From assembly GCA_030145205.1 (NCBI GenBank), contig JAQYVZ010000005.1:62001-126000 (forward strand): DNA of 64,000 bases, given 5' to 3'. Of the stretch, positions 1 through 11,198 are shown piece by piece. Numbering within the stretch: the first letter of the stretch is position 1; every line of letters begins with the position of its first letter. A program made the position numbers and the translations under genes. Under the pieces are notes generated by a model that saw only the letters and a list, made by a program, of their open reading frames with translations, was not told where the DNA came from and ran no database searches. This DNA comes from Desulfuromonadales bacterium. Its GTDB lineage: Bacteria; Desulfobacterota; Desulfuromonadia; Desulfuromonadales; BM103.

Positions 1-325
1 AAATCACGACCAGGATCACGCGCTGTCCAATGATCGAGATATGGATGTTGTCCTTTTCCCCTTCATGAAAGAGGATGGAAAACTCCTTCTCGCCGATCAA
101 CTTGGCCAGCCCCCCGGTGGCCGCGATATTGCCGGCGGTCAAAGACGCCAGACTCGTGGTATCCAGATGCTCTGTTTCGCCGCAACCGGCGATCAACTGC
201 CCGTTTTTGTCGACAAGGAAGATGACTTTGGAATTGGACTCACGCAACAGCTTGTCAATGACTTCGCTGATCCGTTTAAATTCCTCGTCGTACATGACAA
301 AAGATGTCTGATGTGGAGCGAGCAT
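1..325 (-). CDS. Roadblock/LC7-domain protein, MglB-like (3' end cut off by the window)
   Basis: The reading frame starts at an ATG ending at 325, preceded by an AAGGAG ribosome site at 335-340, and runs out of the window at position 1. About 108 residues are visible. They show the roadblock pattern: an early amphipathic helix, a strand reading KVIFLVDKNGQLIA, then HLDTTSLASLTAGNIAAT and a GEKDNIHIS strand. This matches MglB, the GTPase-activating partner of the small GTPase MglA in polarity and motility control of Myxococcus and relatives. A downstream mglA would lie outside the window. The 225 bases between this gene and por hold only its likely promoter and the por terminator. Confidence 0.8.
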   Translation of the reverse strand, partial: MLAPHQTSFVMYDEEFKRISEVIDKLLRESNSKVIFLVDKNGQLIAGCGETEHLDTTSLASLTAGNIAATGGLAKLIGEKEFSILFHEGEKDNIHISIIGQRVILVVI

Positions 326-488
326 GCAGTTGAACTCCTTTAACAGGATTTGTGTACCAACGCATTATATAGCATTCAAAGCGGTTTGTTATCAAGGGAT
401 TTGCGCCAAAAGCAGCACCGAGTTCCGGACAATGCACGTTACGTCATAAAAACCTGATTTTTCTGAGCAAGATCGCCCGCGTTCTTGC

Positions 489-526
489 AAAAAAAAAAAG
501 CTCCCGACCCATCCGGGCCGGGAGCT
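489..526 (-). terminator. Rho-independent terminator after por
   Basis: On the minus strand an AGCTCCCG/CGGGAGCT hairpin is followed by a run of about ten T. It lies 25 bases after the por stop codon. Confidence 0.88.
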
Positions 527-550
527 GATCACATGCTTACATAATTTGAC

Positions 551-4129
<3,579 letters not shown>

Positions 4130-4216
4130 CGTCTTCTCCTTTTGACTGTTTGACTGCAATGGTGTTTCGAACGCTTATTGAAAAATCAAAACGGCCCGGG
4201 GCCGCATCATGTTCCT

Positions 4217-4819
4217 TTAATCAATCTTCCGCCGACCTTCAATCGCCCGGTTAACCGTCGCTTCGTCGACATATTCCAACTCGCTGCCCATCGGGATGCC
4301 GTACGCCAACCGGGTGACCCTGATCCCGCTCTGTTGAATCTGCCTGGCGAGATAAAGCGCCGTGGCATCACCCTCCACAGTGAAGTTGGTGGCCACCAGC
4401 ACTTCGTCAATTTCCCCCGGCTGCAACCGCTGCAGCAGCTCCGGGATCTTCAGGTCGTTCGGCCCGATTCCATCCAACGGTGACAGCGCCCCATGCAGGA
4501 CATGGTAACGGCCCCGGAAGGAGTGGCTGCGTTCCACGGCCAGCAAGTCCTGTGGGGTCTCCACGACACAGAGGAGGCGGTCATCTCTTGCCGAATCCGT
4601 ACAGATCTGGCAAGGGTCCGATTCGGTAATGTGGTAACAGACAGAGCAGAACCGAGTGTGGCGTTTCAAATCCAGGATCGCGCCCGCCAAAGCCTCGGCC
4701 TCAGCCGACGTTTGGCGGAGCAAGAAAAAAGCCAAACGGGTTGCTGTTTTACTGCCAATTCCGGGGAACTTGGTTAGTTCCGTCACCAATCGGGTGAAAG
4801 ACGGGATGGAGTCTAACAT
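4217..4819 (-). CDS. recR: Recombination protein RecR
   Basis: This 200-residue protein has the usual RecR length and layout: an N-terminal helix-hairpin-helix (KFPGIGSKTATRLAF), a four-cysteine zinc finger (CSVCYHITESDPCQIC, residues about 57-72), a TOPRIM domain (VVETPQDLLAVE onward) and the C-terminal GIPMGSELEYVDEATVNRA region. RecR works with RecO and RecF to load RecA at gaps. It follows ybaB and dnaX in the common dnaX-ybaB-recR order, though 190 bases separate it from ybaB, so it may also have its own promoter. I see no other gene in that gap. Confidence 0.97.
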   Translation of the reverse strand: MLDSIPSFTRLVTELTKFPGIGSKTATRLAFFLLRQTSAEAEALAGAILDLKRHTRFCSVCYHITESDPCQICTDSARDDRLLCVVETPQDLLAVERSHSFRGRYHVLHGALSPLDGIGPNDLKIPELLQRLQPGEIDEVLVATNFTVEGDATALYLARQIQQSGIRVTRLAYGIPMGSELEYVDEATVNRAIEGRRKID

Positions 4820-5009
4820 AATTTTTTTCAGTAATTCAACAGTTTATGAGTTTAAAACAATCTTTTAAAGCGGCGAAAAAATTTTCGTCTGGCTGAAAAA
4901 ATAAGGGAATCAGCCGTTTAGTTATGCTAAACTTTTTTCGTTTCAATAAAAAAACAGCCGAATCGGGGGCCTTACTTCTGCGGATCAAGCGTCCGGCCGG
5001 GAGAATCGC

Positions 5010-5324
5010 CTAACTGAGGCCGGGGATGTTGAGCCCCCCGGTGACTTTGCCCATCTCTTCCTGAACCATTTCCTGGCTCTTGCGCACCGCCTCATTGATG
5101 GCGGCAACCACCAGGTCCTGAAGCATTTCTACATCCTCGGGGTCAACCGCTGCCGGATCGATCTGCAGAGAGACGATCTGTTGCTTGCCGGTGACAACAG
5201 CGGTCACCATGCCACCACCGGAGGTCGCCTCAACCTGTTTCTGCTCCAGTTCTTCCTGCACCTGGGCCATTTTCTTCTGCATTTGCTGCGCCTGCTTCAT
5301 AATATTGCCAAGACCTCGTGCCAT
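5010..5324 (-). CDS. ybaB: YbaB/EbfC nucleoid-associated protein
   Basis: This 104-residue protein starts with MARGLGNIMKQAQQMQKKM, followed by a glutamine/glutamate-rich helix, the GMVTAVVTGKQQIVSLQIDP sheet and a C-terminal MQDLVVAAINEAVRKSQ helix. This is the complete YbaB/EbfC fold, a small dimeric DNA-binding protein. A strong GGAGGAG site precedes the ATG. It lies 80 bases after dnaX, its usual neighbour. Confidence 0.95.
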   Translation of the reverse strand: MARGLGNIMKQAQQMQKKMAQVQEELEQKQVEATSGGGMVTAVVTGKQQIVSLQIDPAAVDPEDVEMLQDLVVAAINEAVRKSQEMVQEEMGKVTGGLNIPGLS

Positions 5325-5405
5325 GATTCTCCTCCATTTATCGTGTTAGGTTTGTTTTTTAATAAGGAATCACCAGCTCGCTCGTCTGATCACCGCCAAC
5401 GGGGA

Positions 5406-7067
5406 TCAGACAAAACCTTTGTCCGTCGGAATCACCTTGACGATCTCTCCGTCAAAAATCTCCAGAACGTTTTTGAGCGCCGGGTGCTGCATGGCATCCT
5501 CGCGCAAACGTCGCATCCGGTCTGTTTCCCGGGCCTCCCGGGTTTCAACCAGCGAAGGCGGCGCGTCCTGCTGTTCCTCTTCGATCGCGGAAAACGTCAA
5601 CTTAATTTTCTGTTGGAAGTACGCTTCGGCCAGAGTCGTCAGGTCCTGCAGGTTCTCCGGCTCCAGGAGCTGGACCAGCATGAACGACCCCTTGGGGTAA
5701 CCGATGTCGACTTGGGGCGGGGCCATGGCAAGCGGCCGGCCATGCTCGAGCAGTGAACCGAGCAAAGGGCGCTTCTGCCTGACCTTCTCAACCAGCCCCT
5801 GCCAATCCGTGCTGTCAGGCTTCGTGGCGACGGGGGCTTCAGGCTTTTTTGGCGGCACCCCTCCGGTTGGCGATGATTCGGCCTTGGCGCCCCGGACAGG
5901 CGCTGCCGAGACAGGGGCACCGGCGAGCCGCTTCTCCAGCAGCTCGAGTTGACGGATAAGGGCGCCGATCTCCTGGGTCGGTGCCAAGTTGGCAATCCGG
6001 ACCAGGGCCATCTCCAGGGTCAGTAAAGGGTAGGGGCTGTTGCTGAGCTCCGCCTGCACCTTCATCAGCAGGGTGACAATCCGTTGCAGGTCTTCCAGGC
6101 TGGCCGCTTCCGCCAGCTTTTGCAGTTCCTTGAGTTCCTCGTCAACCAAGTCGAGCAAATCGTCCGGATCCGCCACGACCTTGCAGATGATCAGGCCACG
6201 CAACAACTCGACCAGCTCCTGCACAAATTGGCGCAAGGAGTGTCCCAGCTGATCCACCTGGCGAACCAGGTCGAGCAGGCGCCGGCTGTCATGCTGCAGG
6301 ATTGCCTCAATCGTGTCGAGCAGCAGACGTCGATCCACCATGCCGAGCAGCGCCTGAACGTCATCATCCGCAATCGTTTCGCCACAAAAAGCGATGACCT
6401 GATCAAGGGTAGACAGGGCATCGCGCATGCTGCCCTCGCCGTGGCGAGCCACCAGGCCCAAGCTCCGATCTGAGATCTGCAGCGCCTCGGCGTCAGCGAT
6501 TTCACGCAACCGCTGTGTCACCTTTTGCACCGGAATTTTACGGAAATCAAACCGCTGACAACGTGACAGAATCGTCACCGGGATCTTGTGCGGCTCCGTG
6601 GTGGCAAAAATAAACTTGGCATGTTCGGGAGGCTCTTCGAGTGTTTTCAGCAACGCGTTGAACGCATTGGTCGAGAGCATGTGGACTTCATCGATAATGA
6701 AGATTTTGAAGCGTGCCCGGGACGGCAGATAGCGGATGTTCTCGCGCAACTCACGGATATCATCGACACCGGTATTGGACGCGCCGTCAATTTCCAGGAC
6801 ATCCATCCCCTGGCCGGACGTGATCTCCAGACAGGAAGGGCACTCGTTGCAAGGTTGTTCGGAGAGGCCCTGTTCGCAGTTGAGCGCTTTGGCCAGGATG
6901 CGCGCGGCCGAGGTCTTGCCGACGCCGCGGGCGCCGGTAAACAGGAAGGCGTGGTGAATTCGTCCGGAACGGATGGCGTTCGCCAACGTCTGACCGACAT
7001 GTTCCTGGCCGATCAGATCCGAAAAGTTCTGCGGACGCCATTTGCGAGCCAACACCAGATAGGCCAT
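5406..7067 (-). CDS. dnaX: DNA polymerase III subunits gamma/tau
   Basis: This is the 553-residue clamp-loader ATPase. It shows Walker A (GARGVGKTSAARILA, residues 45-59), a zinc-binding cysteine cluster (C64, C73, C76, C79), Walker B DEVH, sensor 1 (FATTEPHKIPVTILSRCQRF), and domain III to about residue 370. A proline/alanine-rich linker leads to the tau-specific tail. At codons 407-408 the gene carries A AAA AAG with an upstream GGAGG and a downstream hairpin; a -1 shift there would end translation one codon later, giving a 409-residue gamma form (see findings). The gene starts only 33 bases after the SRP RNA, with no terminator between. Confidence 0.96.
   Translation of the reverse strand: MAYLVLARKWRPQNFSDLIGQEHVGQTLANAIRSGRIHHAFLFTGARGVGKTSAARILAKALNCEQGLSEQPCNECPSCLEITSGQGMDVLEIDGASNTGVDDIRELRENIRYLPSRARFKIFIIDEVHMLSTNAFNALLKTLEEPPEHAKFIFATTEPHKIPVTILSRCQRFDFRKIPVQKVTQRLREIADAEALQISDRSLGLVARHGEGSMRDALSTLDQVIAFCGETIADDDVQALLGMVDRRLLLDTIEAILQHDSRRLLDLVRQVDQLGHSLRQFVQELVELLRGLIICKVVADPDDLLDLVDEELKELQKLAEAASLEDLQRIVTLLMKVQAELSNSPYPLLTLEMALVRIANLAPTQEIGALIRQLELLEKRLAGAPVSAAPVRGAKAESSPTGGVPPKKPEAPVATKPDSTDWQGLVEKVRQKRPLLGSLLEHGRPLAMAPPQVDIGYPKGSFMLVQLLEPENLQDLTTLAEAYFQQKIKLTFSAIEEEQQDAPPSLVETREARETDRMRRLREDAMQHPALKNVLEIFDGEIVKVIPTDKGFV
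5794..5864 (-). other. Predicted programmed -1 ribosomal frameshift signal in dnaX
   Basis: Read on the minus strand, GGAGG (5864-5860) is followed after 9 bases by the heptamer A AAA AAG (5850-5844) in the correct reading phase. Five bases later AGCCCC (5838-5833) can pair with GGGGCT (5799-5794). In the -1 frame the codons after the heptamer are GCC TGA (stop at 5841-5839). The three elements and their spacing match the E. coli dnaX signal that makes gamma. That the signal works here is inferred. Confidence 0.7.
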
Positions 7068-7100
7068 AGAATCAGCTTGCCTCCGGGTTTGGTGATCTTA

Positions 7101-7224
7101 CCGTTACAAGTGACAGCCAGGCACCCCCGCGGCACACGGCTGAGGCCATTGCCGCTGCTCCCTTCCGGGCCTGACGGGGTTCACGGCCGTCCGTTGCGCG
7201 GGACCCGGCTGTCACTTCTAACGG
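7101..7224 (-). ncRNA. ffs: 4.5S / signal recognition particle RNA (bacterial small type)
   Basis: The minus strand carries the conserved SRP RNA apical core CCGTCAGGCCCGGAAGGGAG followed by CAGCGGCAA, which binds Ffh. Around it is a long rod closed by GTGACAGCC (7216-7208) pairing with GGCTGTCAC (7119-7111). Pairing may continue to 7224/7101. The mature ends are likely near 7109 and 7216. It lies between tRNA-Ser and dnaX in the same orientation. Confidence 0.9.
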
Positions 7225-7262
7225 CAAGCATTGGATGCAGCATGAAGCGATGCGGGAAATGA

Positions 7263-7352
<90 letters not shown>

Positions 7353-7363
7353 GCGAATAAAGC

Positions 7364-7392
7364 AAGATACACGAACTCCCCGCCGCTGTAAA
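7364..7392 (-). promoter_or_regulatory. Sigma70-type promoter for tRNA-Ser and the SRP RNA
   Basis: On the minus strand TTTACA (7392-7387) is followed after 17 bases by TATCTT (7369-7364), about a dozen bases before the tRNA 5' end. Confidence 0.55.
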
Positions 7393-7538
7393 GAGGCTTG
7401 TTACTGTACTGTTTTCTGCCGAAGCCGCAAAGAAAAGGCTTTTTGTTCCGGCGCTTTCCTGAAATAATGACATAGTTCGCATCGGTTCAAGCGAACGCTC
7501 GTTCCTGCGAAGACCCTAACTCTGTGATGGAGGAGAGA

Positions 7539-8117
7539 ATGACACGTCGTTCCGTAAAAATAGTACTCGGAAGCCTCTGCCTGCTCCTGTTACTGACCGG
7601 TTGCCTCGGACCGACGCGCGGCTCGATAGCCGAAAAGCGCGCGGCCATTGACACCATGAAGAGCCAGGCCTTGCGCGATCTGTATGCGCAAAACCTGTCA
7701 GCCGAAGAAAGCGTCCGGCGCTCTGCCGGCTACGCCGTGTTCAGCAATGTCAACGCCCAGGCATTCTTTCTCGGCGGCGGCGGCGGTTATGGCGTCGCGA
7801 CCTACAGCGATACCGGCAACAAGGTTTACATGAAAATGGCCCAGGTCGGTCTGGGTCTGGGTCTGGGCGTGCAGGACATCCGTGTTATTTTTGTGTTTCA
7901 CACCACTGCGGCGCTCGACCATTTCATTTACCAGGGCTGGGATTTCAGCGCGCAGGCGGATGCGGCCGCCAAGTCGGATTCGAAGGGGGGGTCGGCGAGC
8001 GGCGAGATGTCAGTCACCTCGAACATGGACGCCTACACCCTGACCAAATCGGGCCTGCTGGCCAAGATCAACCTGGCCGGGACCAAGTACTGGCAGGACA
8101 AAGAGCTCAACAACTAG
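7539..8117 (+). CDS. SYLF (YSC84-type) lipoprotein
   Basis: This 192-residue protein has a lipoprotein signal (LLLLLTGC lipobox, Cys about residue 21). The body carries the SYLF/YSC84 pattern: RRSAGYAVFSNV, FFLGGGGGYGVATYS, GLGLGLGVQDIRVIFVF and GWDFSAQADAAAKSD. The fold is known as a lipid-binding domain in eukaryotes; bacterial secreted versions have no settled role. The start is the ATG after GGAGGAG; an in-frame ATG just upstream lies inside that site. It stands alone between tRNA-Ser and a bidirectional terminator. It probably sits in a membrane facing the periplasm. Confidence 0.85.
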   Translation: MTRRSVKIVLGSLCLLLLLTGCLGPTRGSIAEKRAAIDTMKSQALRDLYAQNLSAEESVRRSAGYAVFSNVNAQAFFLGGGGGYGVATYSDTGNKVYMKMAQVGLGLGLGVQDIRVIFVFHTTAALDHFIYQGWDFSAQADAAAKSDSKGGSASGEMSVTSNMDAYTLTKSGLLAKINLAGTKYWQDKELNN

Positions 8118-8160
8118 GCGGAGTCTACGACAAAGCCGCTTGGCTAAGTGGCTCTGGCAA

Positions 8161-8197
8161 AAAAACAAAGGCCCGAATGGCAACATTCGGGCCTTTT
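8161..8197. terminator. Bidirectional Rho-independent terminator
   Basis: The AAGGCCCGAATG / CATTCGGGCCTT hairpin has T-rich flanks on both strands. It serves the SYLF gene (plus) and the SEC-C gene (minus), which converge here. Confidence 0.85.
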
Positions 8198-8246
8198 GAA
8201 ATGACGAAAAGAAGAGCTCCCGCACGGGGAGCTAACGCCGCGGCGC

Positions 8247-8453
8247 TCAGCCTAAAACCGGGCTGCAGGCTGCCGCCTGTTCCTTCTCCCGAATCCGGGA
8301 CAGGGTGTGCTGATCCTCTTCAAGGTGGCACTTCTTATATTTTGTCCCGCTGCCGCACCAGCAAAGGTCATTCCGTTGTGGCAGAGGCATGGGCGGTGCC
8401 TGTAACTCTTCAACAGCGACATTTTTTTTGAACAGTTTGCGTAACAATGACAT
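8247..8453 (-). CDS. SEC-C motif mini-protein
   Basis: This 68-residue protein has a basic N-terminal helix (MSLLRKLFKKN), a short linker, then NDLCWCGSGTKYKKCH at about residues 29-44. That is the SEC-C zinc motif (CxCx8CH) found at the SecA C-terminus, where it binds zinc and SecB or ribosomes. Stand-alone SEC-C proteins are common and mostly unassigned. I chose the ATG ending at 8453 because a longer in-frame extension has poor composition and would run up against the divergent gene at 8529. Confidence 0.8.
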   Translation of the reverse strand: MSLLRKLFKKNVAVEELQAPPMPLPQRNDLCWCGSGTKYKKCHLEEDQHTLSRIREKEQAAACSPVLG

Positions 8454-8528
8454 GAGGCTCTCCCGGCTGAAAATGAACAATTCGAATATACAGAAAGCTG
8501 CTTTTTTTCGCAAGCGGAGCACTCAACC

Positions 8529-9653
8529 ATGAAGATCTGTTTGCTCGAACCTTTTATGGCAGGCTCCCACGCAGCCTGGGCACACGAATTTGCGCGCTTC
8601 AGCCGACACCAGGTCAATATCCTGTCACTCGACGGCCGCCATTGGAAATGGCGCATGCATGGCGGCGCCGTTCAGCTGGCAGAACAGTTCCAGGCGCAGC
8701 AGCTGGCTCCCGACTTGCTGCTCGCCTCGGACATGCTCGACCTGACCACCTTCCTGGCCCTGACCCGCGCACAAACTGCGGCACTGCCGACGGCGGTCTA
8801 TTTCCATGAAAACCAGTTGACCTACCCTTGGTCGCCACGGGACGCAGACCCGGGCCATCAACGGGACGCCCACTACGGCTTTATCAATTACACCAGCGCC
8901 CTGGCAGCGGACGCGGTGCTGTTCAATTCCGACTATCACAGACACGCATTTCTTGACGCGCTACCTGCTTTTCTCAACAGCTTCCCGGACTACCGGGGGC
9001 TGGACTCTATCGCCGCCATCACTGCCAAGAGCCGTACCCTGCCACTCGGACTCGACCTGCAACGCCTCGACCGGGCGAAGCCGCCCACAGGCTCCGCTCA
9101 AGAGAGCCTGCCATTAATTCTCTGGAATCACCGCTGGGAATATGACAAACAACCGGAGGCCTTTTTCCAGGCCCTGTTCCAGTTGAATCAGGAGGGATAT
9201 GCCTTCGAAGTGGCGGTTCTCGGCGAAGCCTACCGCGACCGGCCCGCCATCTTTGCTGAGGCGCAGCAACGGCTGGGGGCGAAGCTTGTGCACAGTGGTT
9301 TCGTCAAGGATTTTGACCAGTATGCCGCCTGGCTGTGGCGAGCCGACATCTTGCCAGTCACGGCGATCCACGATTTTTTCGGTGCCAGCGTGGTCCAGGC
9401 GATCTACTGCAACACCATCCCACTGTTGCCAAATAGGCTGGCCTACCCGGAACATTTGCCCACGACGGCGCACGCCGCCTGCCTGTATCACGAGGCCTGC
9501 GAGCTGCCGGACCGTTTGCGGACACTTCTGCAGGAAAAAGCCTGGTTGCAACCATTGCCCGACCTGCGAGCAACAGTAGCAGGTTACGACTGGCAACAGC
9601 TGACGCCGCAGTATGATGACCTGCTGGAAGCACTGGTCGCGCGACAGACCTAG
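8529..9653 (+). CDS. DUF3524 glycosyltransferase, bacterial relative of tRNA-queuosine mannosyltransferase (GTDC1/QTMAN)
   Basis: This 374-residue GT-B enzyme has an N-terminal domain opening LLEPFMAGSHAAWAHEF with RHWKWRMHGGAVQLA near residue 37, the signature of DUF3524. The C-terminal half looks like a GT4 donor site (LILWNHRWEYDKQPEAFF near 197, HSGFVKDFDQYAAWL near 257, DFFGASVVQAIYCNTIPLLPN near 282). The animal homologue GTDC1 puts mannose on queuosine in tRNA-Asp. That this protein does the same is inference, supported only by queC and folE2 elsewhere in the window. It is a single gene, convergent with the cytochrome at 9717. Confidence 0.82.
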   Translation: MKICLLEPFMAGSHAAWAHEFARFSRHQVNILSLDGRHWKWRMHGGAVQLAEQFQAQQLAPDLLLASDMLDLTTFLALTRAQTAALPTAVYFHENQLTYPWSPRDADPGHQRDAHYGFINYTSALAADAVLFNSDYHRHAFLDALPAFLNSFPDYRGLDSIAAITAKSRTLPLGLDLQRLDRAKPPTGSAQESLPLILWNHRWEYDKQPEAFFQALFQLNQEGYAFEVAVLGEAYRDRPAIFAEAQQRLGAKLVHSGFVKDFDQYAAWLWRADILPVTAIHDFFGASVVQAIYCNTIPLLPNRLAYPEHLPTTAHAACLYHEACELPDRLRTLLQEKAWLQPLPDLRATVAGYDWQQLTPQYDDLLEALVARQT

Positions 9654-9716
9654 ACCGCTCTCGGCGCTTTCAGGGCGATCAGGCTGCCAGAAGGCATGAA
9701 CCTGACGCGGCGGCGC

Positions 9717-10052
9717 CTATTGGCCGCAAGTCATTGGCTGATCAGAATCGGCCGCGTGATCGTGCATGAACTGGAAAACATCTTGGAGGTCCTGCTCAGA
9801 GAAAGAGGCCCAGCTGCCGGGAGCAATCTTCTCATGCCGATGCTTGTTGTAAAAACGCTCCCACTGCCGCTGGGTTCTGGACAGAGGCGTCACCGTGCCG
9901 GCCGTCGCTCCCTGCACATGGCAGGGCTTACAGTTATCGATAGCCAATTGCCTACCGCGGTTCGCATTGCCCCCTTCGAGAGCGGCAAAAACGAACGAGC
10001 AGAGAATAATCGTCAGCAAGGCAGTTAAAAACAGAACTTTCTGTGTCTTCAT
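9717..10052 (-). CDS. Small periplasmic monohaem c-type cytochrome (copy 1)
   Basis: This 111-residue protein has a signal peptide (cleavage near AFA-ALEGG) and one haem-attachment motif CKPCH at about residues 41-45. A conserved block TPLSRTQRQWERFYNKHRH follows, and the C-terminus is TCGQ. No methionine clearly offers the sixth iron ligand; a histidine in the RHEKIAPG or MHDHAAD segments is possible. It closely resembles the product at 10669-11016, including the exact C-terminus, so the two arose by duplication. A GGAGGG site precedes the ATG. The electron partner is unknown. Confidence 0.88.
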   Translation of the reverse strand: MKTQKVLFLTALLTIILCSFVFAALEGGNANRGRQLAIDNCKPCHVQGATAGTVTPLSRTQRQWERFYNKHRHEKIAPGSWASFSEQDLQDVFQFMHDHAADSDQPMTCGQ

Positions 10053-10237
10053 GGGGCCCTCCGGCCTTTTTTATTCTCTCCAGAAGAAGACGCATTCATT
10101 ACAGAGACATGGTCAAATAAACCCGACAAACATGCTTGGTTAAGTATAAGGGAGTTTGCCGATAAAAATCAAGGGACAGGCAGGCAGGGCCAGGATTGAG
10201 ATGGGGAGACCAGTGGGGAGGGAGGTACGCAACAGGC

Positions 10238-10651
10238 CTAAAGCGGTTCCGGCTCTTTCAGGACAATCAATGTCGCCGTCCCATGGGCGACACAGGCATC
10301 ATCATCGGCAACAATCCTGACGCTCAGACTGACCGTGCGCCGGCCAAGATGTTCAATTTGGGAATGGGCAGTCAGGCGGCTGCCGAGGGCAGGTGCCTTC
10401 AGGTAATTGAGGTTGAGGTTGGCCGTGGTGACCAGACGCCCGGCCGGCAGCAGCGTCTCCGGAAAGAAGCAGGCGGTGTCGGCCAGAGTCGCGAGCAGGC
10501 CACCATGCACCCCACCGAAATAATTGGCGTGGCGCTCATCGACCACGACTTCCATCACGGCAAAATCGGGCCCGGACTCGCACAGTCGGATGCCGAGGGT
10601 CTTTAACATCGGAATGGCATTAATGGTTTCCGGGGTGGCCGGGCGCATCAT
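10238..10651 (-). CDS. PaaI-type hotdog thioesterase
   Basis: This 137-residue single hotdog domain has the PaaI/YdiI hallmark NYFGGVHGGLLATLADTA at about residues 43-60, followed by TTANLNLNYLKAP and GRRTVSLSVRIV strands. Such enzymes hydrolyse acyl-CoA thioesters; the substrate cannot be read from the sequence. Its stop lies in the gap between two cytochrome copies and it runs in the same direction, 17 bases after copy 2, so co-transcription with that gene is likely. The ATG (of two in tandem) lacks a strong ribosome site. Confidence 0.87.
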   Translation of the reverse strand: MMRPATPETINAIPMLKTLGIRLCESGPDFAVMEVVVDERHANYFGGVHGGLLATLADTACFFPETLLPAGRLVTTANLNLNYLKAPALGSRLTAHSQIEHLGRRTVSLSVRIVADDDACVAHGTATLIVLKEPEPL

Positions 10652-10668
10652 ATCGCCGCAGAGACGCG

Positions 10669-11016
10669 CTATTGGCCGCAGGTCGCCGGCTGATCGGAAT
10701 CCGCCGCGTGGTCATACATGAACTGCAGGATATCCTGCAGATCCTGATCAGCAATCTCGTCCCAGGCACCGGGCGCGATCTTGTCATGGCGGCGTTTCTT
10801 GTAGAAGCGGTCCCACTGCCGCTGGGTTCTGGACAGCGGGGTCATGGTGCCGGCTTCAGCACCCTGGACGTGGCAAGGCTTGCAATTCGTTTTGGCCAGG
10901 TCCTTGCCGCGGCGGGCATCGCCGCCCTCAATGGCAGCAAACGCTGAGGCCGCGAGCAACAGGGCACAAAAGGTCAACAGGCCGGTAGTTAAAATCAATT
11001 TTATGTGTATCATCAT
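10669..11016 (-). CDS. Small periplasmic monohaem c-type cytochrome (copy 2)
   Basis: This 115-residue protein has a signal peptide ending near SAFA-AIEGG, haem motif CKPCH at about residues 45-49, the block TPLSRTQRQWDRFYKKRRH, and the same terminal DSDQPATCGQ as copy 1 at 9717. The start is the first of two tandem ATGs; GAAGGG lies close upstream, so the second ATG (ending 11013) may be the one used. The 180 bases upstream, before the malic enzyme stop, are AT-rich and probably hold its promoter, but I could not pick a convincing one. Confidence 0.88.
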   Translation of the reverse strand: MMIHIKLILTTGLLTFCALLLAASAFAAIEGGDARRGKDLAKTNCKPCHVQGAEAGTMTPLSRTQRQWDRFYKKRRHDKIAPGAWDEIADQDLQDILQFMYDHAADSDQPATCGQ

Positions 11017-11198
11017 CAACCCTTCATTTTACGTTTGTTCAACACCGTTGCCCAAATCACATCATCACACGGCTTAAAGCCACAAGCAAAAAATACGATC
11101 AAACAATAACAGGCTAATCTATAGCCGTTTTTTTAAAAAGAATCAACGCTTGGACACAGCCCCCTGGATATCTTTTTCTCAACGGACAGCATTTATTT

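Noticed and set aside
4925-5014. 29-codon plus-strand ORF between recR and ybaB
   Set aside because: It has no ribosome site and no match to a family; chance is more likely.
11109-11138. Plus-strand terminator GGCTA...TAGCC with a T run
   Set aside because: The stem is only five base pairs and no plus-strand gene ends there.
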